A stretch of DNA of 35,022 nucleotides, taken from positions 359 through 35,380 of the forward strand of contig NZ_KB893089.1 in NCBI RefSeq assembly GCF_000373985.1. Direction: 5' to 3'. Source of the stretch: Desulfobacter curvatus DSM 3379. GTDB lineage: Bacteria > Desulfobacterota > Desulfobacteria > Desulfobacterales > Desulfobacteraceae. The notes under the pieces are model-generated. The model did no database searches and was not told the origin of the DNA. It saw nothing but the letters and a program-made list of their open reading frames with translations. The position numbers were made by a program, and so were the translations under genes. Position 1 is the stretch's first letter. The number at the start of each line of letters is the position of its first letter. Below, in pieces: positions 24,577 to 34,254 of this stretch.

Positions 24577-26145
24577 GTGAAAGCCCTTTGTGGGGAGCAA
24601 CCCGCCCCGGAAGATGAAAAACGGATACTTGAAGACATTGCCCGCTGCATTGAGGTACTGGAAACCCTGGCTGACCGGTCTGAAATTCTGGCCAAATTAT
24701 CCGAAGCGGACCGCATTGCGTTGATTAAGGCTGCCGGCAAAATATCCCGGCCGGACAAAACTGAAATAAAGAAACGCAACAAAGATAAAAAGAGGCAGAA
24801 GCGCCTTGCCGTTGTCGCAAAAGAACGGCGAATGAGAGCGCAAACCGGAATCAGGAAAGCCAGGGAAGCATTGGTGTTCACGGCGCCGCCCCAACTTGAA
24901 GGTCCCGCACTTGAAAGCCCCGATGCTACAGAGCACCTCGATTCGCCCCGCAACTGCTATGTATGCAAAGCCCAATTTACATTGCTCCACCATTTTTATG
25001 ACAGCATGTGTCCTGAATGTGCAGAACTCAACTACCAAAAGCGGTTCCAGACCGCATCCCTTGAAGGACAGATTGCCGTTATCACAGGATCCAGGCTTAA
25101 GATCGGATACCAGGCCACGGTAATGATGCTTAGAGCCGGAGCAAGGGTGATTGCCACCACACGCTTTCCCAAGGATTCCGCGTTAAGATTTTCCAAGGAA
25201 CCCGATTTCGATCAATGGGGGCACAGGCTCCATATCTACGGGCTGGACCTGCGTCATATTCCCAGTGTGGAGCTGTTCTGTGATTATGTCAAACAGACAT
25301 ATCGGCGACTTGATATTTTAATCAATAATGCGGCCCAGACCGTTCGACGTCCCCCTGGATTTTATGCCCACCTGATGGACACTGAACAAAAAGAAATTTC
25401 ATCGTTGTCCCCAAAAGCGGCAATGCTTTTAGACCATTACCAGGACTGCGTGGCCCAGGTGACAACAGGCAGGCCCCGTGATGTAGGTGGAGAAGACGCG
25501 TTGCCGGTTTCCTGGAGCGGCACGGCCCCCGGTATCGGGCTGAGGCAGTCGGCCCAACTCTCCCAGATTCCCTATTCCTATGACCACAGTATAGACGCAC
25601 CCCAGGTTTTTCCGGAAAAGGCTCTGGATGCCGATCTCCAGCAGGTGGATCTTCGGAAAACCAACTCCTGGCGGCTGAAACTGGGAGAGATTGAAACGGC
25701 AGAGATGCTTGAAATTCAGCTGGTCAACAATGTGGCCCCTTTTGTGTTGTGCAACCGATTGGCCCAGATGATGAAATCGGACTTTACCGGCCAAAAACAC
25801 ATTGTCAATGTCTCAGCCATGGAGGGCAAATTCCTGCGCTTTAAAAAAGGCAGCCGCCATCCCCATACCAACATGGCCAAAGCAGCATTAAATATGCTCA
25901 CCCATACGGCGGCCGAGGATCTTGCCAAATACGGCATTTACATGAATGCCGTGGATACCGGCTGGGTCACGGATGAAGATCCGGCGCGTCTTGCCCAATT
26001 AAAACAAGAGCGCCACGATTTCCAGCCGCCTTTGGATATTGTGGACGGAGCAGCCCGGATCTGCGATCCTTTTTTCCACGGCATTCTAACGGGAAAGCAT
26101 TGGTGTGGAAAATTTTTAAAGGATTATTTTCCCATAGACTGGTAG
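24577..26145 (+). CDS. Zinc-ribbon short-chain dehydrogenase/reductase with atypical TxxxK active site
   Basis: The 522-residue protein begins at GTG with AAAGGAAG upstream. Residues 1-100 are charged and helical, very Lys/Arg-rich at 60-95 (EIKKRNKDKKRQKR). A four-cysteine zinc-ribbon-like motif follows (Cys127, 130, 145, 148). The SDR domain from 163 on has the coenzyme loop TGSRLKIG (170-177), NNAAQ (250-254) and Ser413 in NVSAMEG. The usual catalytic Tyr of YxxxK is Thr431 in HTNMAKAAL, with Lys435 intact. I recall the same PHTNMAKAAL sequence in relatives, so this is a family trait rather than a mutation. About 130 extra residues lie between NNAAQ and Ser413. Substrate unknown; a nucleic-acid or protein-bound role is possible. 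Its last 22 bases overlap the convergent acyltransferase gene. Confidence 0.85.
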   Translation: MKALCGEQPAPEDEKRILEDIARCIEVLETLADRSEILAKLSEADRIALIKAAGKISRPDKTEIKKRNKDKKRQKRLAVVAKERRMRAQTGIRKAREALVFTAPPQLEGPALESPDATEHLDSPRNCYVCKAQFTLLHHFYDSMCPECAELNYQKRFQTASLEGQIAVITGSRLKIGYQATVMMLRAGARVIATTRFPKDSALRFSKEPDFDQWGHRLHIYGLDLRHIPSVELFCDYVKQTYRRLDILINNAAQTVRRPPGFYAHLMDTEQKEISSLSPKAAMLLDHYQDCVAQVTTGRPRDVGGEDALPVSWSGTAPGIGLRQSAQLSQIPYSYDHSIDAPQVFPEKALDADLQQVDLRKTNSWRLKLGEIETAEMLEIQLVNNVAPFVLCNRLAQMMKSDFTGQKHIVNVSAMEGKFLRFKKGSRHPHTNMAKAALNMLTHTAAEDLAKYGIYMNAVDTGWVTDEDPARLAQLKQERHDFQPPLDIVDGAARICDPFFHGILTGKHWCGKFLKDYFPIDW

Positions 26146-28313
26146 GCGTCCTGTTCAACCAAGGCTAAAAAGTCTGCAATAGATCGGTAAACCCGTGTTG
26201 ATTCACTGCCTGAAAGAATATTATGGCAGTCTGTGTTAAAGAAAAAGAAGTCTTTCCGAATGGAGCGGACAAGCTTAAACAATTTTTCTGCATTTGCCGT
26301 GTTGCTATGAAATTGTTTGCCGGACTGCAGGAATAAAAGGGGTGCTGTAACAAACGGCAATCTTTCTTCCAGATGCTTTATCAATTTTTCAAGCGCTTTC
26401 ATGCCCTTGGAAGGGTTTTGATGGTAGCATATCGAACAGGTATCTTCCATGCCCTTATCCCTGTAATCAAGATTGCCGTCAATAAACCTGGCTTTTTGCA
26501 GCATACGATGCCAGAACTCACCGGCAGTAAAGGATCGATACCCCACATCCTTGACATTTAACGGTGGAGCAACGGCAAAAACACCGGCAATTTCCGGTAT
26601 CCGGGAGGCAAGTTCAAGCGCAAGTCCGGCACCTGTAAAAAAGCCGCCAACAAAGATCGACGACGTTCTGTGCTTTAAGATAACATAGCCCTCTTCCACA
26701 CTGTTAATCCAGTCCTCATAACTTGTCCGGGAAAGATTTTCAGGTGTGGTGCCATGCCCTTTAAGTCGCGGCACAAGAACAGTGTAGCCAAGCGTACTGA
26801 AAAAATCAGCCAGGGGTTTCATCTCTCTGGGACAGGCAAGATAATTGTGAATTAAAAGAATACCGGGCCGGCCTTTTCCCGGATCGAAAATAAGGGGTTT
26901 GCCGGCCTCTTTTTCAAATGGTTCTTTTGGGGGATCAAATTTTTCGTAATCCAGATCATAGTCCTTTAAGACTTTGTCCATCAACCCATGGCGAATCTGC
27001 CGATCAATTTCAACGTCGCTTTTCCCGGCAATGTCCTTTATAGACAGCACGATATCCTGGAGCGGCTCGACTTCATTTGCAACAACATAAAGGGGATTTT
27101 CCATCCTCACTCCCTGGAAACCGGTATCTGCTGCAAATTTTTCCTGTCTTTTAAAAAATTTACCGTTTTTTTCATAAAGCACGCCGGTTTCAAGGGCAGT
27201 GTCAAGAAATGCGGCAAACCTTTTGTCTCTATCGTCGGTTAGCAGATGAATCTGGTTATCATAAAACGAGTTGTGAACACAGCGGCCGGAGTCTATGACT
27301 TTCCCGGTAATTGCCAGATATGCCCTGCACCTTAAATCATAGGAATCAATGCCCTGGGGTGACGGCGGCATATATTTGACCAGGCAGGTAAAAATATGGT
27401 CATAGTTAAGGGTAGTCATGCCGTAAACATCGGCCATGAATCGGTGAAGGATATCCTGACTGGCGGCTTTTATTACAGGGGCGGAACAAATACGTCTGCT
27501 GAAAACGATTTTCCGTCTTGATGTCAGATCGCTTTCAATGAATGAATTATTGAAATAATCGGCAATTTTGATGGGATTTGCAAACCGAATATCAACCTGG
27601 ACGCCGGATAAAATCATGCTGCCTTCGGTCATCAGTTCATCCATCAATTGCTGGGAGGGATTTTCCATCAACTTCTGGGCAAGAGAAGAGAGCAGGTTCT
27701 CCTTTGCCCGCATGGGATAATAGGTGATATTTGTGGGCACCATATAGGTTGTTTGACTTAAGACCTTTTCAGGGTCCTTGATTTGGAACCAGTCGATGAG
27801 GCGTTCAAACTCTTTGGGATTTATGGTTTTCATCCGCCGCAGCCGTTTCCGGTAAAATTCACTTTGCAGTGCGATCACGGCTGCCCCGGAACGGGGACGG
27901 TGAACCAGTTTATCGACCGGGAATTCAAACCTGCCGTTATTAACAAGCTTTTTATTCTTTACCATTCTTCCTTCCGGAAAAATGATCCATGATGATTCGC
28001 CGTCTAAAAGGGTTTTGGTAATAAGATAATCCCGGTTCGGATCTTTGGTGGAGATGGCACCCATGACGTCAAGGATGCTTCTTAACCCGCCTGCAAAAAG
28101 ACTGGCATGGGCCAGGGACCATATTCTTTTTTTTGTTATACCGTGGAGATGATACGGTAAAAAAATCGTTTCAATCCGGGTGAAATGATTAGCAATAAAG
28201 ATAACGGAGCCGTCTGGAATCCTTTCTTGATTATGAATGGTTATCCGGGCTTTGGAAAGCCCGGATAATGCCTTAAGGGCATACCCGGACATGAAATATG
28301 CAAATTTGTTCAT
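26124..28313 (-). CDS. PlsC-like acyltransferase fused to an alpha/beta-hydrolase-like domain
   Basis: The first 290 residues form a glycerolphosphate-type acyltransferase: NHFTRIE at 42-48 (His43 and Glu48, the Hx4D/E motif) and FPEGR at 112-116. A helical linker of about 180 residues follows. From about 471 on there is a monoglyceride-lipase-like alpha/beta hydrolase (ILLIHNYLACPREMKPLA, LVPRLKGHGTTPE). In this domain the nucleophile elbow reads GGFFTGAG, so the expected Ser is Phe559, and no clear acid is found in FLQSGKQFH; His697 remains. The hydrolase part may therefore be inactive and used for binding. The fusion suggests lipid remodelling at the membrane. It is co-directional with the Hsp70 operon, 81 bp downstream. 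A long-range inverted repeat encloses its start codon. Confidence 0.85.
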   Translation of the reverse strand: MNKFAYFMSGYALKALSGLSKARITIHNQERIPDGSVIFIANHFTRIETIFLPYHLHGITKKRIWSLAHASLFAGGLRSILDVMGAISTKDPNRDYLITKTLLDGESSWIIFPEGRMVKNKKLVNNGRFEFPVDKLVHRPRSGAAVIALQSEFYRKRLRRMKTINPKEFERLIDWFQIKDPEKVLSQTTYMVPTNITYYPMRAKENLLSSLAQKLMENPSQQLMDELMTEGSMILSGVQVDIRFANPIKIADYFNNSFIESDLTSRRKIVFSRRICSAPVIKAASQDILHRFMADVYGMTTLNYDHIFTCLVKYMPPSPQGIDSYDLRCRAYLAITGKVIDSGRCVHNSFYDNQIHLLTDDRDKRFAAFLDTALETGVLYEKNGKFFKRQEKFAADTGFQGVRMENPLYVVANEVEPLQDIVLSIKDIAGKSDVEIDRQIRHGLMDKVLKDYDLDYEKFDPPKEPFEKEAGKPLIFDPGKGRPGILLIHNYLACPREMKPLADFFSTLGYTVLVPRLKGHGTTPENLSRTSYEDWINSVEEGYVILKHRTSSIFVGGFFTGAGLALELASRIPEIAGVFAVAPPLNVKDVGYRSFTAGEFWHRMLQKARFIDGNLDYRDKGMEDTCSICYHQNPSKGMKALEKLIKHLEERLPFVTAPLLFLQSGKQFHSNTANAEKLFKLVRSIRKDFFFFNTDCHNILSGSESTRVYRSIADFLALVEQDAYQSMGK

Positions 28314-28346
28314 GTTGTCCTTTTTTCAAAACATAATCAAGAAAGG
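28221..28346 (-). repeat. 15-bp inverted repeat enclosing the start of the acyltransferase fusion gene
   Basis: CCTTTCTTGATTATG (28221-28235, inside codons 27-31) is an exact inverted copy of CATAATCAAGAAAGG (28332-28346, in the 5' leader). In the transcript they would form a 15-bp stem closing a loop of 96 nt that contains the ribosome binding site and the ATG at 28313. A smaller hairpin, GGTCT...AGACC (28352-28368), lies beside the outer arm. Translation control is possible. Confidence 0.6.
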
Positions 28347-28394
28347 TATCGGTCTGGTCCGAAGACCAAGCCTATGGACTTGTAATCACCTTTT

Positions 28395-31247
28395 TCAGGG
28401 CGACTGCTTCAGTATAAGACCCTGGGGCAGACTTTCCCCAAAAATAGAAGCTTCATCGGCCGACTCAATGGGAACGACGGTTTGAATCATATCCAATGAC
28501 TTTTTAGGCGCCTGCATCTGCTCAAGCCACGGGACCATTATCTGAATAGTTTCCGGGGAAACATCACGGGTTCGATCTCCGGTTTTCCGAAAGATATGGG
28601 CCAATGCCGTAGCGATCTGGTCCTTGGACGTCCAATTGATTTTAATCAATCGTTGTGTCCAGCGCTCCACCTCTTTTGCAGGAATCACTCTATCCACAGA
28701 TCCATAAAGAAGCTCTCTGGCACCAATCCTTGACAGCGCCCAAAACATTTGGTGCGGTGTTTTACCTGGTTTCAACTGGGGGATCAGCTTTTTTGACAAA
28801 GCGATTTTGTCCTTTATCAACAGGCGCTCCATATTTGCTGCGGCCATCCACACTTCGGTCATCTCTTGCTTGGGCACTTTTTTGCCGGCACCGTTATTTG
28901 CCAATAAATAGCTGGAAACATCCTGGAAAAACTGCCGCTGTTGACCGGCAGTCAATCCCCCTGCAATGCGCCGGCAAAATATCCACCATTCAACGGCATT
29001 TTGCTTGGCTTTAGGGAACAGGCTTCTTTGTAAATAAACTTTCCACAATTTTGGCATACGTGACTCATCAAAGGCATCACCAAAGCCGGGTCGAATACAA
29101 AATCCGGTCAAGTTTAACCAGCGAACTTCGTGTTCCGGACTGTTTCCCCGCCATTTGACATTTTCAATCAGATGATCAGCCACAGCCCTGAGAAAAGACA
29201 GAGGCCATTTATTTTTCTTTGTCTCCACCAGCTTTTCTATATTTTTTACAACGGCAGGCAATTGGGGTCTATCGGCAGATCCGGAAAATGCGTCTGTCAA
29301 CAGATTACGAACACTATTTAGTGTCTCATCATCATAGACTTCACTCTCGCCGGCTTCTCCGGCTTGGGGTTCACGCAATTGAAACTGAAGTTTCCAACGA
29401 TGGGACGACACGCTTGAGCGGCACCACATCGCAAGCGTCCCCATCTCTGTATATTCGGCCTCAACCTTAACCGGAATCTGTTTTGATTCCCCTTTTTTTC
29501 CAAATTTAATAATGGTTTTCAAAGGCGGCAGCGGTGTCAGTGACTCATCAACCTGAAGAATGTCTCCACTTTTATCACCGGATCTGAAACTGGAGCTGAA
29601 CATTGAAAAAACAACCGGCTGGTTGGTTACAACCTCAAACTCCATCTGTGGCAGCTGGATCAACGAGCCCTCATCCAGGCCACGCTCCACAATGCACAGG
29701 ACATTTTCACACCTTGCGTCATCGGGTGCGCCTTGGGAGTCATGTTTACCCTGGGAATTATCCGAAGCAATGCCGATATAATAACTTCTGGGACTGCCGC
29801 TGCCCACACGCACACCAATGCCCTGTTTAACAAGACCATAGTAAGAGGCCCCTAAAGCAACGGAAAGATCCGGATCACTATTGTCCAGCACTGCCGGCAG
29901 CGCCTGATCCCCACAGGAAAACCATTTTCCGATAGCCGCCCTGATTTTGTTTTGAAACACGGACGGTTTCAGTGATCCGCCATTGAACAAAATATGATCA
30001 GGTATGGGGTCTTTACCCAGGGCCGCTTTAACACTGTCACGATGGCGCTCTAAAAACCATCCGATGTGACGGGTTATTGCAGGTTCCTGCTCATATGGCA
30101 GCCCAAATTCAGCTATGGCCTTTCCTGTTTTTTTAGGATTGGCAACACTGGGCTCAACCTCCGGGAAAAACCCGTTGCATAAGATATCTTCCAGCTCACC
30201 TTTTTCCAGATCCGCTGACAATGTATTTGCGATAAGCGATCGCCCCTCTCCGCGTAATACAATTCTGGCCCGGTTTTCATCACTGTTATTATCGTCGTTA
30301 TTATCGTCGCCGGCCAAAAGCAGAGTTTCTTTTGCGGCCCGGCATTTATAGCTCAGTGTCTTCCACTGATCCGCCGTAAGGTTTGCTTTTTGCTTAAATT
30401 TTGTCGCGACATAGCGTGCCAAAGTAAGGTCAATATTGTCTCCGCCTAAAATGAGGTGATCCCCGACAGCCACCCGCTCAAACCGCGGACTGCCCTCTGC
30501 CTCTTTCAATGAGATCAAGGTGAAGTCGGTTGTGCCCCCGCCCACGTCGCAAACAAGGATCAAATCATCTGCTTTGACATGGGACTGCCAATCATGTTCA
30601 TGGCGTGTCACCCATGCATAAAATGCGGCAAGCGGCTCTTCCAGCAAAGTGATATTTTTACTGAATCCGGCATCCCTTGCTGCCTTTAGCGTATATTCAC
30701 GCGCGGCCTCATCAAATGATGCAGGAACGGTTATGACTGTAAATTGATTTTCAAGAAACAGATCTTCGTCTTTAACGAAGTGATTCCACGCCTTTCGAAT
30801 ATGTCTTAAATATTCACTGGTCGCCTTGACCGGGGATATTTTTTCCACATTCTGGGATCCCCATGGCAGAATCGGGGCTTCACGGTCGGCCCGGGCATGA
30901 CACAGCCAGCTTTTGGCAGATGAAACCAGCCGGGATGGAATTTGTGCCCCATGCTCCCTTGCAAACACACCGGCAAACAGATCACTTTCCTTTTTCCAGG
31001 GATGCTGCAGTGCCTCTTTGGAGACATCGTACTCTCCGGGAATATATAAAAAAGAGGGCAGCACGGAGACAGGCGAAAACTCACCCGGTCCTGTTAATTG
31101 AGGCACCTTGAAAACTTTTATTGCATTGCCGATGCCATCGGCTCTATTTGTGTCAATGCTCGTCAGATCAGCGTATGATACCGCCGAATTGGTCGTCCCC
31201 AGGTCAATCCCGACCACATACCGTTTATCTTGAAAATCCAAATCCAC
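28395..31247 (-). CDS. Hsp70-family protein with C-terminal DUF3731-type extension
   Basis: The N-terminal 500 residues are an actin-like Hsp70 ATPase with phosphate-1 motif GIDLGTTNSAVSYAD (13-27), phosphate-2 LVCDVGGGTTDFTL, and adenosine motif LFNGGSLKPSVF. Instead of the standard DnaK substrate lid there is a short beta-type segment and then about 350 helical residues that fit DUF3731. Such proteins are found beside a second Hsp70 and DUF2760, as here, and their job is unknown. The start is GTG with CAGGAG 6 nt upstream, 19 bp after the preceding Hsp70 gene. Similarity to that neighbour extends through the ATPase domain, so the pair arose by duplication. Confidence 0.9.
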   Translation of the reverse strand: MDLDFQDKRYVVGIDLGTTNSAVSYADLTSIDTNRADGIGNAIKVFKVPQLTGPGEFSPVSVLPSFLYIPGEYDVSKEALQHPWKKESDLFAGVFAREHGAQIPSRLVSSAKSWLCHARADREAPILPWGSQNVEKISPVKATSEYLRHIRKAWNHFVKDEDLFLENQFTVITVPASFDEAAREYTLKAARDAGFSKNITLLEEPLAAFYAWVTRHEHDWQSHVKADDLILVCDVGGGTTDFTLISLKEAEGSPRFERVAVGDHLILGGDNIDLTLARYVATKFKQKANLTADQWKTLSYKCRAAKETLLLAGDDNNDDNNSDENRARIVLRGEGRSLIANTLSADLEKGELEDILCNGFFPEVEPSVANPKKTGKAIAEFGLPYEQEPAITRHIGWFLERHRDSVKAALGKDPIPDHILFNGGSLKPSVFQNKIRAAIGKWFSCGDQALPAVLDNSDPDLSVALGASYYGLVKQGIGVRVGSGSPRSYYIGIASDNSQGKHDSQGAPDDARCENVLCIVERGLDEGSLIQLPQMEFEVVTNQPVVFSMFSSSFRSGDKSGDILQVDESLTPLPPLKTIIKFGKKGESKQIPVKVEAEYTEMGTLAMWCRSSVSSHRWKLQFQLREPQAGEAGESEVYDDETLNSVRNLLTDAFSGSADRPQLPAVVKNIEKLVETKKNKWPLSFLRAVADHLIENVKWRGNSPEHEVRWLNLTGFCIRPGFGDAFDESRMPKLWKVYLQRSLFPKAKQNAVEWWIFCRRIAGGLTAGQQRQFFQDVSSYLLANNGAGKKVPKQEMTEVWMAAANMERLLIKDKIALSKKLIPQLKPGKTPHQMFWALSRIGARELLYGSVDRVIPAKEVERWTQRLIKINWTSKDQIATALAHIFRKTGDRTRDVSPETIQIMVPWLEQMQAPKKSLDMIQTVVPIESADEASIFGESLPQGLILKQSP

Positions 31248-31266
31248 TATAATCTCCTGCCCGCCA

Positions 31267-33081
31267 CTACACCTTGGGTCTTACATTCAGCTCCAAACGC
31301 CATTTGCGATCATCATCCCGTGAGCAGGCCCAAAATTCGAGTGTGCCGATCTCGGTCACCTTGACTTCAAACGTGACAGGTATAAAGCCCTCATCGGTTC
31401 CTTCCAGCTCAGTTTCAATGGAGGTTAACTCAATGATCCCCATATCCTCCCAATTATCGATCACATCTCCGAGCTGATCATCAGGGCGGTTGGGAGAACT
31501 CATGATATCAAACGTGACTTTCTCGCCCACCACCAGATTAAACAAGCGGTCCTTGCTTTCCGCCTGGCTGCCGTCCTCCATGCCAAAGGGGGCAATGCAA
31601 AGGGCTCTGGTGGGCATGGCAAGCCCTGGAATGGCCGGCATGGCCGCTTCAATGGCCATATAGTAGGACATCCCGAGCCCACCGCGTATTTTAATGCCCT
31701 CTCCCCGCGCGGCCTGACCATAATAAGATGCGCCCCAGGCCACGGAAAGATCAAAATCAACGGCATTGATCTGCCGGATTTCTCCACCGGCTGTCGTGTG
31801 CCACTGCTTGAGTACATCCAGAATCCGCTCTCTGATCATAGGGGATTTCATGACCCCGCCGTTAAATACAACGGCCGTGGGCAGTCTTGGATTTCCCTGG
31901 ACATCGGTATGGGAAGATATAAATTGAGCCAAATGCCGGGTAATACCCGGATCGGCTTCATATAAAAGTCCAAACTCCTTCATGCCGGCGGCGCTGCTTT
32001 TGGCAGGCTTGTCATCCAGACTGCATTTAGGAAAAAAACCATCCAGCACAACCTGCTGTATATCCTCAAGTTTCAAGCTCACTTTAATCGTTCCGGCGAT
32101 CAGGCCGGAACCTCTTCCCAAAACCGTTACGGGATATTCATCGGGACCGTCAGATGAAAACAAGCTCTCTTTGGCTTTTCTGCAGGAGTGAACAAGTCCT
32201 CTCATCTGCCAGTCATCCAGTTTTTGTTTCTTTTCCCGCAGCTGGGCCGCAAGAAAGTAGGAAAGCGTTAAATCCAGATTGTCACCCCCAACAAGCAGAT
32301 GATTGCCCACAGCCACACGTTCAAGACTTAAAAGGCCGTCCTCATCCTCGTCCACTTCAATAAGGCTGAAATCGCTGGTTCCGCCACCAATATCACAGAC
32401 CAGAACAAGATCGCCCTTTTCCACTTGATCTCTCCAGTCATCACCGGCTTTGTCAATCCAGGCATAAAAGGCGGATTGGGGCTCTTCAATAAGCACAATG
32501 TCGTTCAAACCGGCCAGTTGCGCAGCCTTCACCGTCAGTTCTCGGGCAACGGCATCAAACGAGGCCGGAACCGTCAGGTAGATGGATTGATTTTCAAGGC
32601 AGAGATCCGGATCATCCTCCCCCATTTCGTGGTTCCAGGCATTTTTTATATGCCTGAGCAGCGCACAGGAGGCCTGGACCGGAGACAATCTCTCAATATC
32701 TTTTGTAGTATTCCAGGGCAGAATCGGGGTTTCGCGATCCACCGCCGCATTGCACAACCACGACTTTGCCGAGGAGATCAGTTTATGGGGCACTTCAGCA
32801 CCGCGTTCTCTGGCAAATTCACCGGCGACAGTAATGGCATCTTCCTCTGGCCACGGCAATACCAAGGAGTTTGAATCGTCTTCATGCCCTTCCTTGACAT
32901 AAAGAAAAGAGGGAAGGGAATCTCTTAATTCAACCACCCCGGGACCTGTGAGCTGCGGCACTCTGAAAATGTTTATTTTTGCCATTTCCCTGGGTGCTCT
33001 TTCAGTCTGCATATCTGAGTAGGCCACCACGCAATTTGTCGTCCCAAGATCTATTCCAACGATATATCTGCCCTCTTTCAC
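31267..33081 (-). CDS. Hsp70-family protein (short DnaK-like)
   Basis: This 604-residue protein has a full Hsp70 ATPase domain: GIDLGTTNCVVAYSD (9-23), LVCDIGGGTSDFSLIEV, and VVFNGGVMKSPMI. The C-terminal 130 residues form a beta-rich segment corresponding to a reduced substrate-binding domain. No helical lid and no EEVD-like tail is present. It starts at GTG with AGGAG 6 nt upstream. It is the middle gene of a three-gene unit (DUF2760, Hsp70, Hsp70-DUF3731) with gaps of 30 and 19 bp. No DnaJ or GrpE is adjacent, so it is probably a specialised chaperone rather than the housekeeping DnaK. Confidence 0.92.
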   Translation of the reverse strand: MKEGRYIVGIDLGTTNCVVAYSDMQTERAPREMAKINIFRVPQLTGPGVVELRDSLPSFLYVKEGHEDDSNSLVLPWPEEDAITVAGEFARERGAEVPHKLISSAKSWLCNAAVDRETPILPWNTTKDIERLSPVQASCALLRHIKNAWNHEMGEDDPDLCLENQSIYLTVPASFDAVARELTVKAAQLAGLNDIVLIEEPQSAFYAWIDKAGDDWRDQVEKGDLVLVCDIGGGTSDFSLIEVDEDEDGLLSLERVAVGNHLLVGGDNLDLTLSYFLAAQLREKKQKLDDWQMRGLVHSCRKAKESLFSSDGPDEYPVTVLGRGSGLIAGTIKVSLKLEDIQQVVLDGFFPKCSLDDKPAKSSAAGMKEFGLLYEADPGITRHLAQFISSHTDVQGNPRLPTAVVFNGGVMKSPMIRERILDVLKQWHTTAGGEIRQINAVDFDLSVAWGASYYGQAARGEGIKIRGGLGMSYYMAIEAAMPAIPGLAMPTRALCIAPFGMEDGSQAESKDRLFNLVVGEKVTFDIMSSPNRPDDQLGDVIDNWEDMGIIELTSIETELEGTDEGFIPVTFEVKVTEIGTLEFWACSRDDDRKWRLELNVRPKV

Positions 33082-33111
33082 GGCACACTCCTACAAATAA
33101 ATGAAAATTTT

Positions 33112-33915
33112 CTATTCAACTTCTACTTCTGCCGGTGCAACAATGGAGGCATCCTGTACATCTGACAGCTTAGGCACCTCATTCTTTGCAGCCTTCCATC
33201 CCCGGTGCCTTAACACCCCTTTAAAGGGCGGTTCACCGGAAACATTCCCCGTTAATGTAATGGCATTAGGATCGAAACCCGGTTCAACTTCAACTTCATC
33301 CCCTTCTTCTTTATCAATCACCGGCACCAAAGACAGATACTTATCTACACTTTTCTTGCAGTCTTCCTGGATGCTCCTGACAGCCGCACCTATCTGATCA
33401 TCATCATATACAGACAGTTCTTCTGCAAAAAAATCCAGCAACCGCCCTTCTCGTTGTAATACCGATATAAAATGCAGAAAAAGCCTTTTTTGCCGTTCCT
33501 GTTCCAATCGTTTCTCTACAAAATCTTTTTTCTTTGGGCTTTCACCACTTCCACTAACTTTTTTACCGGCAGGCGCAGCATCAAGATTTTTAAACAAAGA
33601 GCCCACGCTTGATTTCAAAAGGACCCAAAGAATAAGACTTAAAACTAAAAAAACAAGAACGGTGATGATCACAATGTGGGCAATATATTGCGTTGTCACC
33701 ATATCTATAAAATGAGCCGCATCAGCCAGACTTTGAATGGTAAATGTCGCATTAATTCCCGGCAAAACAAGTATGCCGTCAGATCCCGGTGCAATGATGA
33801 CTGCCATTTTCTTTAGCCCGAAATAAATTCCGGCACTTACCGCTCCGCCAATGATCAGCATAAACAGTACAATAACTGTAAATGATTTTGTCGCATATGC
33901 CTTTGTTGCGTTCAC
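33112..33915 (-). CDS. DUF2760 membrane protein of the Hsp70 operon
   Basis: The 267-residue protein has two transmembrane helices (about 13-33 and 77-100) with a loop of about 40 residues outside the cytoplasm. A cytoplasmic C-terminal domain follows with DUF2760 features: AAVRSIQEDCKKSVDKYL, VEVEPGFDP, GEPPFKGVLRHRGW. The function is not known; co-location with the two Hsp70 genes is recurrent, so it may recruit them to the membrane. The start is GTG with AGGAG upstream. All three operon members use GTG, which may keep their expression low and balanced. Confidence 0.88.
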   Translation of the reverse strand: MNATKAYATKSFTVIVLFMLIIGGAVSAGIYFGLKKMAVIIAPGSDGILVLPGINATFTIQSLADAAHFIDMVTTQYIAHIVIITVLVFLVLSLILWVLLKSSVGSLFKNLDAAPAGKKVSGSGESPKKKDFVEKRLEQERQKRLFLHFISVLQREGRLLDFFAEELSVYDDDQIGAAVRSIQEDCKKSVDKYLSLVPVIDKEEGDEVEVEPGFDPNAITLTGNVSGEPPFKGVLRHRGWKAAKNEVPKLSDVQDASIVAPAEVEVE

Positions 33916-34251
33916 GATGTATCTTCTCCTGATTTTTTGTATTTTTATGTTTTATTTTTAAATATAACTCATTAAATTAATATCTAAATTTTAGCCGAGC
34001 ACCTATCTTAATATTTTCCGGATAGATGATATGGTAATGCATCACTTGGAGGACCAACATACTAAAAAAAGCAGGTGCATGAAACCTTTTTTCAGCTATT
34101 CTAAATGGTTTCCAGGGTAAATTATTTTTTAAAATTTTTGAGTCATATGTCACGCTTGGGTCGGATGTATTGAAAGGGGAAATTCGAACATGTTATCTAT
34201 GCTTATAAACTTACAAAAAATAAATTCCGCAAATTCTGAGTTGGAGGATTG
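33916..34251. other. Divergent intergenic region, AT-rich
   Basis: This 336-bp stretch lies between the minus-strand Hsp70 operon and the plus-strand acetyltransferase gene, so it must hold a promoter in each direction. It is very AT-rich next to the Hsp70 operon (33935-33990). I see no convincing gene, hairpin or repeat, and cannot place the promoters with confidence. Confidence 0.4.
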
Positions 34252-34254
34252 ATG

